The notes under the pieces are model-generated. The model did not search any database. It worked only from the letters and a program-made list of their open reading frames with translations, and had not been told where the DNA came from. A stretch of DNA of 18,951 bases from an uncultured Lentisphaeria bacterium (GTDB taxonomy: Bacteria; Verrucomicrobiota; Lentisphaeria; JABSQK01; CAJWLW01). The stretch is taken from the NCBI GenBank assembly GCA_913042885.1, contig CAJWLW010000065.1, positions 1-18,951 of the forward strand, read 5' to 3'. Of the stretch, positions 13,636 to 18,951 are shown piece after piece. Both the position numbers and the translations under genes were made by a program. Within the stretch, counting starts at the first letter, position 1. The number at the start of each line of letters is the position of its first letter.

Positions 13636-14916
13636 TTATTCTTTGAACGCTTCCACGGCGGCTTCAATCGTTTGGTCGATGATTTCGTTGCTGTGCATCA
13701 GACTTGTGAAGCCGGCTTCGTATTGTGAGGGGGCAAGGTAAATGCCGCGTGTCAGCATGGCGTTGAAGAACTTTGCGAATGCCTCGGTGTTTGCCGCACT
13801 GGCACTTTCCCAGTCAGTGACCTGAGCCGCCGTGAAATATGTGCAGAACATCGCGCCGACCCGGGTCTGATAGACCGTCCGCCCGGCGGCGGCGGCGGCC
13901 TCCCCGATGCCGCGGCACAGACGTTCGGCTTGGCCGATGATCTTTTCCAACACACCGGGGCGTTGCAGTATCTGCAACGTCGTGAGCCCGGCGGTCATCG
14001 CCAGGGGATTGCCGCTCAGCGTACCGGCCTGATACATTGGACCGGCCGGCGCGACCAGGGACATCAGGTCGGATCGCCCGCCGTACGCCCCGACGGGCAA
14101 GCCGCCGCCGATGATCTTGCCCAGCGTTGTCAGATCCGGCGTCACGCCGTACAGCGCCTGGGCACCGCCGCGATCGACGCGGAACCCGGTCATGACCTCG
14201 TCGAAGATGAGCAGCGCGCCATGGGTGCTGGTGAGCTCGCGCAAGCCGTGCAGAAAACCGTCGGCCGGTGGCACCACGCCCATATTGCCTGCAACCGGTT
14301 CGAGGATGACACCGGCAATGGTGTCGGGATTTGCATCGAACAGTGTGCGGACGGAATCGAGGTCGTTGTAGTCGGCGATCAGCGTGTCGCGGGTGGCGCC
14401 CTCGGGGACGCCCGGACTGTCGGGCAGGCCAAGGGTGGCGACGCCGGACCCGGCCTTGACCAGGAGCGCATCGGGATGGCCGTGATAGCAGCCGCTGAAT
14501 TTGATTATCTTGTCACGGCCAGTGGCGGCGCGCGCCAGGCGGATGGCCCCCATGGTCGCCTCTGTGCCCGAGTTGACGAAACGGATTTTATCGATTGACG
14601 GCACCATCTCGCAGACCAGTTCGGCCAGGTCGATCTCGCGCTTGGTCGGGGCGCCGTAACTGGTGCCCCGATCGATCGCGTTCTTGAGTGCGGCGGTGAC
14701 TTCCCGGTGGGCGTGCCCGAGAATGAGCGGCCCCCAGCTCATGACATAGTCGATGTAGCGGTTGCCGTCGGCATCATAGAGGTACGGCCCGCTGCCACGC
14801 TCGATGAACAGCGGCTGACCGCCGACACTGTTGAAGGCGCGTACGGGTGAGTTGACGCCGCCGGGCATGGTTGCCTTGGCCTGGGCGTAGAGTTGCTCGG
14901 AACGGGTGCGCTGCAT
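13636..14916 (-). CDS. hemL: Glutamate-1-semialdehyde 2,1-aminomutase, 426 aa
   Basis: This PLP enzyme converts glutamate-1-semialdehyde to 5-aminolevulinate in the C5 pathway of heme biosynthesis, so the host probably makes tetrapyrroles from glutamyl-tRNA. The length equals that of family members. Hallmarks are the N-terminal [12 protein letters not shown], the [16 protein letters not shown] segment, [13 protein letters not shown], the PLP-binding FDEVMTGFR with D239, and the Schiff-base lysine K267 in [19 protein letters not shown] 14916 is chosen because it gives the family start ([14 protein letters not shown]) and because the promoter -10 box lies at 14955-14960, which rules out longer starts. 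The gene is preceded on the same strand by a lipoprotein gene but has its own promoter. Confidence 0.97.
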   Translation of the reverse strand: MQRTRSEQLYAQAKATMPGGVNSPVRAFNSVGGQPLFIERGSGPYLYDADGNRYIDYVMSWGPLILGHAHREVTAALKNAIDRGTSYGAPTKREIDLAELVCEMVPSIDKIRFVNSGTEATMGAIRLARAATGRDKIIKFSGCYHGHPDALLVKAGSGVATLGLPDSPGVPEGATRDTLIADYNDLDSVRTLFDANPDTIAGVILEPVAGNMGVVPPADGFLHGLRELTSTHGALLIFDEVMTGFRVDRGGAQALYGVTPDLTTLGKIIGGGLPVGAYGGRSDLMSLVAPAGPMYQAGTLSGNPLAMTAGLTTLQILQRPGVLEKIIGQAERLCRGIGEAAAAAGRTVYQTRVGAMFCTYFTAAQVTDWESASAANTEAFAKFFNAMLTRGIYLAPSQYEAGFTSLMHSNEIIDQTIEAAVEAFKE

Positions 14917-14954
14917 CGGTCGATTCTTTGTTGGAGATGGTGTATGAGGTGGCA

Positions 14955-14983
14955 ATCATACTCTTGCGGCGGCCGCATCGCAA
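14955..14983 (-). promoter_or_regulatory. Sigma-70-like promoter of hemL
   Basis: On the minus strand TTGCGA (14983-14978) and TATGAT (14960-14955) are separated by exactly 17 bases. Transcription would start near 14948, about 32 bases before the hemL ATG. Confidence 0.6.
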
Positions 14984-15091
14984 ATATGCCGAGTGGAAAC
15001 GGCTGGGTCATTGTGGCCTCAACGCCTCGACCGGGGCATAACGGGGACATCAGGGCATTCGAAACATATAGCTATTTTACAATCGGCTGTT

Positions 15092-16201
15092 TCACCGATC
15101 CTCGTACCAGCGGTCACGGTAAACCACCAAATTCCGGTCGTCGAAGCCTGGTGTCATGCCCGCCCGCGTAATGTCGTTGGCTGCTGCATTGTCGTCGAGT
15201 GGCAAAAGCCAGTGTCTTGGCGGACCATCGCCGTGCTCGATCAAAATTACCCGTTGCGCGTTGGGTGCCCAGGAAAGCACGTCGAGTTGGAAATTTCGCT
15301 GCCGCGCGAATGGCAGCCGAATTGAACGTTGCTCGCCCGCTTGCAGACTGTAGATCCACAATCGATCACCCAAACTGTCCCAGGGCGTGCACATGACAAG
15401 GTCACCGTCCGGTGACCAGGCGGAAACGCGCAGATTTCTTCCTGCCAGCGGTACCCGTTTGGCAGTCCCGTCCAATCCGAGGACCCACAGTTCCAGGCCA
15501 CCGTCAGCTGCGGCTCTGTCCATGGTTGCGTCGAGAGCCGCGACAAGGGCAATGTGATGCCGGCCGGGACTGACGCGATAATTGCTGTGATACTGCCAGG
15601 ATCTGCCGGGACCTATTCGTGCCGCGATGCCCCAGTCGTGGTCTGCGGTCGGGATTACCAGTGCCAGAGCGTAGCCGGCTGCGACCGGATCATCAGGCCA
15701 CAGCAGCGTTGCCGGGGTGTTGGCAACATGTGCGGCAGCGCGAGTGTCATCGAAAAGCGGCAGAGCGGCGACGAGATCGGCTGTTCGTGTCTCTGTATCC
15801 CAGGCGAACAGGTTGCTGCTGCACTGGAAATAGAGGATCTGCTCGGAGGCCCATCCCCATACCTTCATTGGCTGTTCCCAGTTGAGGATGTCGTCGATCC
15901 TGACGCGACTTTCCGATTCCAGATCGACGACGGTCACCGTGTCGTTCTCATTGAGCGCCAGGTATCGGCTGTCGGGTGACCATTTGCCGGGCATCCCCTT
16001 TTTCAGCGTTTGGCGGTTGCCCTTGCGGCTGACGACGTGCAGTGCCGTCTTGGTCAGGTGCCCGGTGGTGGTCGTAGTCAATGTCTGGGCGCGCTCGCCG
16101 TCTGGCGAGAGATTGTGGATGGAGGTGCTTCGGCAGCCGCTGGCAAGGATAATCAGGCACGGGATCAGGCAGAAGTGAATGCGAAAGGAGCCGTGAGTCA
16201 T
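15092..16201 (-). CDS. Lipoprotein with TolB-like beta-propeller repeats, 369 aa
   Basis: The N-terminus is a lipoprotein signal peptide with lipobox L-A-S-G-C and lipidated cysteine C23, so the mature protein is anchored in the inner or outer membrane. The rest reads as blades of a WD40/TolB-type propeller: WSPDSRYLALNENDTVTVVD near residue 75, AWSPDGDLVMCTPWDS near 265-280, and SWAPNAQRVILIEHGD near 310. W-S-P-D-G type turns are the diagnostic motif. No enzyme domain is attached. Propellers of this kind usually bind other envelope proteins. The secreted Lon-like gene lies immediately upstream on the same strand, 78 bases away, so the two may be co-transcribed and act together. A weak hairpin follows the stop codon. 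Confidence 0.8.
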   Translation of the reverse strand: MTHGSFRIHFCLIPCLIILASGCRSTSIHNLSPDGERAQTLTTTTTGHLTKTALHVVSRKGNRQTLKKGMPGKWSPDSRYLALNENDTVTVVDLESESRVRIDDILNWEQPMKVWGWASEQILYFQCSSNLFAWDTETRTADLVAALPLFDDTRAAAHVANTPATLLWPDDPVAAGYALALVIPTADHDWGIAARIGPGRSWQYHSNYRVSPGRHHIALVAALDATMDRAAADGGLELWVLGLDGTAKRVPLAGRNLRVSAWSPDGDLVMCTPWDSLGDRLWIYSLQAGEQRSIRLPFARQRNFQLDVLSWAPNAQRVILIEHGDGPPRHWLLPLDDNAAANDITRAGMTPGFDDRNLVVYRDRWYEDR

Positions 16202-16279
16202 TTTTATTCTTCATGTGCATGACCGTCGCTGCTTGGCATGCCGGTCAAAATTCTGATTCCGAGAGTGAGTGGCCGCAGT

Positions 16280-17419
16280 TTACCGGCGCAGCCACTCGAG
16301 TTCCATGATATCCGGATCGTTCCGGAGCCTTTCGAGTTCTTTGCGGATGGCATCGGCGCGGCGGAGTGCGGCTTCGTCGCGGTTTGAACGTAACTTGATG
16401 TACTCACCGTAGCCGATCAACCGCTGAATAACCGTGACCAGTTTCGGGTGGGCCATGTACTTCAGCTCATCCAGCTCCGCAGTGATCCGATTGAAGTCGC
16501 TGGTGTCGTTGCCGTCATACTGGTATTGTCGATCGGGCGCCATGAGTGCCAGGTAGGGCCAGCTCAACGCCGAAAATTCCGCGAGCGTCCGTTCCAGTGA
16601 CAGATGCTTCGGCAGCTCGCCCTGGATCTCTGACAGAAGGATGCGTGCCGATAGATGATTGGGGGCGAGCGTCAGGATCTCATTCAGACTTTTCCGGATC
16701 CGTTGGTTGCCGCGAACGTTGCCGCCGTGCTTTTTCATGTAGGCCTGTACTTTCACAAAGGCATCGATAGACGCCGCCAGTTTTTCGTTGTGATCGGTGC
16801 GGACAAGCTGAACAGCATGCCGGGCGTGGGCAACTGAAAAAATCTGCATCTGCCAGACGATATGGCGCTCACCGGTCAGCATCAGGTCGATGACTTGCCG
16901 CTGGTTGGCAAATGGCACAGCTGCGTACTGGCAGCTGCCCTCGTAGGCGCCGCGGAGTCGCGCGTTGATATCGCCGACGTCACGGGTGCGGCCGTCCAGG
17001 AGCATATCGCCGATCACCGCGCACCGGTCATTGAGCTCAAAGCCTTCCCGCAACGTTGCCAGGAGAACGACGAACGCCAGACTGGAGGACGGTACGTCCT
17101 GCGGGAGATAGCTGTCCGACAAACTGAAGTCGACGGTGCTGTCCGACGGCCACTCGTCGCCGTATAGATTGCCGACGAAGCGTGCCGCCTCATTCATGAC
17201 CACAGCCATGTCCGCCTTGATCCCTGTGGCGGCCCGGGCAGTTTGTTGGGGCGCCGATTTTGGTTCGACTCTGGCAGTCAGTATCGCCTTGAAACCGACC
17301 GGCCCGGTGTCGCCGAGTTTCAGCAGAACGGTCGTGACGCTCGCCTGATTGCGGCCGAACTCGGCACCCGTGGATGTGGCTCCGAGGCAAATGAGAAATA
17401 TTGAAAGGCAACGGTACAT
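16280..17419 (-). CDS. Secreted Lon-protease-like (S16 fold) protein, probable pseudo-protease, 379 aa
   Basis: ATG 17419 opens into a signal peptide (MYRCLSIFLICLGATSTGAE), so this start is preferred to the longer frame beginning at 17509. Residues about 25-200 follow the Lon catalytic domain. The DVPSSS segment (108-113) aligns with the DGPSAG motif and keeps a serine at S111. LDGRTRDVGDINARLRGA (141-158) aligns with the LxGxVxxIGGIKEKLLAA motif, but the dyad lysine is replaced by N152. The segment YAAVPFANQRQVIDL matches the family's VLIPKEN region. The remaining 180 residues are helical, with a TPR-like stretch (LTLAPNHLSARILLSEIQGE). There is no AAA+ domain. Without the lysine the protein is unlikely to be a normal Ser-Lys protease. 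Its substrate or partner is unknown; the lipoprotein downstream is a candidate. Confidence 0.75.
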   Translation of the reverse strand: MYRCLSIFLICLGATSTGAEFGRNQASVTTVLLKLGDTGPVGFKAILTARVEPKSAPQQTARAATGIKADMAVVMNEAARFVGNLYGDEWPSDSTVDFSLSDSYLPQDVPSSSLAFVVLLATLREGFELNDRCAVIGDMLLDGRTRDVGDINARLRGAYEGSCQYAAVPFANQRQVIDLMLTGERHIVWQMQIFSVAHARHAVQLVRTDHNEKLAASIDAFVKVQAYMKKHGGNVRGNQRIRKSLNEILTLAPNHLSARILLSEIQGELPKHLSLERTLAEFSALSWPYLALMAPDRQYQYDGNDTSDFNRITAELDELKYMAHPKLVTVIQRLIGYGEYIKLRSNRDEAALRRADAIRKELERLRNDPDIMELEWLRR

Positions 17420-17555
17420 GTCGGAGAGAATGTCGAAAGGTTTGAAAGTGTTATACTCTATCGTGTCTCTGATCACGATGTAAGTTGCAACGTTCCGTCG
17501 TGTCTCCATATTAATGGCTCAGATCAACTGACTACCGCCCACACCCGAGGAATCC

Positions 17556-17987
17556 ATGACCAACTGCACGATCTCCACATCCCGCGGCGACATTCAACTC
17601 GAACTGTATGCCGACAAGGTACCGAACACCGTCGCCAATTTCGTGAAGCTCGTCGCCGACGGCTTTTACGACGGCCTGATCTTTCATCGCGTGATCGATG
17701 ATTTCATGGTTCAGACCGGCTGTCCCGAAGGTTCCGGACAAGGCGGTCCTGGTTACCAGTTCGAAGACGAATTCGATGCCGAGCTCCGGCACGATACTCC
17801 CGGGATCCTGTCGATGGCCAACTCCGGGCCGAATTCGAACGGCAGCCAGTTTTTCATCACCCATGTCGCAACGCCGTGGCTCGATGACAAGCACAGCGTT
17901 TTCGGCCGCGTCACCGACGGGCAGGACGTCGTCAATGCGGTTGAGCAGGGCGACATCATGAACAAGGTGTCGGTCGAGGAAGCGTAA
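17556..17987 (+). CDS. Cyclophilin-type peptidyl-prolyl cis-trans isomerase, 143 aa
   Basis: This enzyme speeds proline isomerisation during protein folding. It has no signal peptide, so it acts in the cytoplasm. The active-site signature [13 protein letters not shown] (43-55) contains catalytic R45, F50 and Q53; the next conserved position, usually Asp, is C56. [21 protein letters not shown] and the [10 protein letters not shown] loop are also typical. Its length is slightly below that of PpiB of E. coli (164). ATG 17556 has GAGGAA six bases upstream. The Lon-like gene is divergent. The end lies 135 bases before the epimerase gene. Confidence 0.95.
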   Translation: MTNCTISTSRGDIQLELYADKVPNTVANFVKLVADGFYDGLIFHRVIDDFMVQTGCPEGSGQGGPGYQFEDEFDAELRHDTPGILSMANSGPNSNGSQFFITHVATPWLDDKHSVFGRVTDGQDVVNAVEQGDIMNKVSVEEA

Positions 17988-18000
17988 GATAAGGGGTTCG

Positions 18001-18106
18001 TCAGGTGTCAGGTGTCAATCGGGAATGTTCGGCACCTGCCACTGGCCGCTTGTAGGACACGCTGAGTCGGTCGCAGGGCCGTCTCTTCCTCATACCTGAA
18101 ACCTGA
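18001..18106. repeat. Imperfect inverted repeat pair between ppi and wecB genes
   Basis: TCAGGTGTCAGGTG (18001-18014), itself two 7-base units, is matched on the opposite strand by 18093-18106, whose reverse complement is TCAGGTTTCAGGTA (12 of 14 bases identical). The arms are separated by 78 bases. Similar CAGGT/TCAGG repeats are scattered in intergenic DNA of various bacteria; I cannot assign this to a known element. Confidence 0.5.
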
Positions 18107-18122
18107 TACTTGAAACCCTACC

Positions 18123-18951
18123 ATGCCTGAGTTCGTCTCAATCGTCGGGGCCCGGCCGCAGTTCATCAAGGCTGCGGTGGTGTCACAGGCGCTCGGCGAT
18201 GCCGGTGTCGACGAGTGGCTGGTACACACCGGCCAGCACTACGACGACAATATGTCGAAGGTTTTCTTCGATCAGCTCGGCCTGCCGCGGCCAGACCAGA
18301 ATCTCCGGATCGGCGGCGGTTCGCATGGGGTGCAGACAGCTCGGATGCTCGAGGGGATCGAAGCGGCTTTACTCGACCGCCGGCCGGCTGGCATGCTGGT
18401 CTACGGCGATACCAATTCCACGCTCGCAGGCGCACTTGCTGCGGCCAAGCTCAACATCCCTGTCGCCCACGTCGAGGCCGGCCTGCGCTCCGGTGATCGT
18501 ACCATGCCTGAGGAAGTTAACCGCATCGTTGTCGATCATGTTTCAGCCGTGCATTTCGTTCCCACACAGACGGCCGTCGACAATCTCAAGCGTGAAGGCG
18601 TGGCAGCCGGCGGTATCCATCTGGTTGGTGACGTGATGTACGATGCGGTCCTGCAACACAGTGCCCGCGCCGAGGCGGAAAGCACGATCCTGGCCGAGAT
18701 TGGTGTTGCGCCGCAGGGATACATACTGGCCACCGTCCACCGCGCTGCCAACACGGATGATCCGCAATGCCTGCAGGCGATTTTTGCGGCCCTCGAGGCG
18801 ATCAGTCACGAAGTGCCAGTCGTCGTGCCGGTGCATCCGCGTACGCGCCAGGCTCTATTGCAGGCGGGCGCGGCATTAGCTGCGCCGGCGTTGCACATGA
18901 TCGATCCCGCCAACTATCTCGACATGCTGATGCTCGAGAAACAGGCGCAAC
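18123..18951 (+). CDS. wecB: UDP-N-acetylglucosamine 2-epimerase (non-hydrolysing), C-terminus outside window
   Basis: The enzyme interconverts UDP-GlcNAc and UDP-ManNAc, a precursor for surface polysaccharides. The frame is open for 276 codons to the window edge, about three quarters of a usual 370-390 residue protein. Visible motifs are the N-terminal GARPQFIKAA, GQHYDDNM, the catalytic D96 in VYGDTNSTLAG, E118 in HVEAGLRS, E131 in PEEVNRIVVDH, and H206 in TVHRAANTDD; these correspond to the D95, E117, E131 and H213 residues of the E. coli enzyme. ATG 18123 gives the normal family start. No strong Shine-Dalgarno precedes it. Gene function is firm; whether it serves a capsule, O-antigen or another glycan cannot be said from this window. 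Confidence 0.93.
   Translation, partial: MPEFVSIVGARPQFIKAAVVSQALGDAGVDEWLVHTGQHYDDNMSKVFFDQLGLPRPDQNLRIGGGSHGVQTARMLEGIEAALLDRRPAGMLVYGDTNSTLAGALAAAKLNIPVAHVEAGLRSGDRTMPEEVNRIVVDHVSAVHFVPTQTAVDNLKREGVAAGGIHLVGDVMYDAVLQHSARAEAESTILAEIGVAPQGYILATVHRAANTDDPQCLQAIFAALEAISHEVPVVVPVHPRTRQALLQAGAALAAPALHMIDPANYLDMLMLEKQAQ

Noticed and set aside
13930..14598. 222-codon plus-strand frame
   Set aside because: Antisense shadow of hemL.
17420..17555. Possible divergent promoters (TATAAC on minus near 17450, TATACT on plus near 17452)
   Set aside because: The -10-like boxes overlap on both strands but neither has a convincing -35 partner at 16-18 bases, so I did not list them.
1..18951. CRISPR array, insertion sequence or rRNA
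   Set aside because: No regularly spaced repeats, no transposase frame and no rRNA-like sequence were found on reading both strands.

Overview
The window is ordinary chromosomal DNA of a Gram-negative bacterium. It carries an RseP-type intramembrane protease, a lipobox lipoprotein, signal peptides, and housekeeping genes for phenylalanyl-tRNA synthetase beta, glutamate-1-semialdehyde aminomutase, isoaspartyl methyltransferase, cyclophilin, UDP-GlcNAc 2-epimerase and tRNA-Asp. It is moderately GC-rich, genes lie on both strands, and many starts lack a clear Shine-Dalgarno sequence. The mix (collagen-like protein, secreted SH3 protein, Lon-like secreted protein, Hanks-type kinase, YkgJ-type cysteine protein) makes me think of the PVC group, for example Kiritimatiellota or Lentisphaerota. 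That placement is an impression, not shown by the sequence.

Layout. 1-884 (-): M50 zinc metalloprotease, cut by the window edge. 1239-4042 (+): cytoplasmic Ser/Thr kinase with a good promoter and a terminator, then a short FliJ-like coiled-coil protein, an exported MotE-like coiled-coil protein and a single-domain response regulator. The pairing of FliJ-like and MotE-like proteins with a CheY-like receiver suggests a flagellar or motility origin, but both coiled-coil proteins are shorter than their families. 4387-7415 (-): a small hypothetical protein and pheT. 7480-8745 (+): YkgJ-type CxxCxxCC protein. 8884-9507 (-): pcm. 9815-11994 (+): a small four-helix membrane protein, a secreted collagen-like protein with its own sigma-70-like promoter, a run of three hairpins, and a small secreted helical protein followed by a terminator. 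12095-12614: a decayed-looking block, then tRNA-Asp(GTC) on the minus strand with promoter, encoded CCA and a perfect 13-bp terminator hairpin. 12769-13554 (+): secreted protein with two SH3b domains. 13636-17419 (-): hemL with its own promoter, a beta-propeller lipoprotein, and a secreted Lon-fold protein that keeps the catalytic serine position but has lost the dyad lysine. 17556-18951 (+): cyclophilin and a wecB-type epimerase cut by the window edge.

The most unusual items are the secreted Lon-like pseudo-protease beside a propeller lipoprotein, the kinase / FliJ-like / MotE-like / receiver group, and the hairpin array after the collagen-like gene. No CRISPR array, insertion sequence or complete mobile element was seen.
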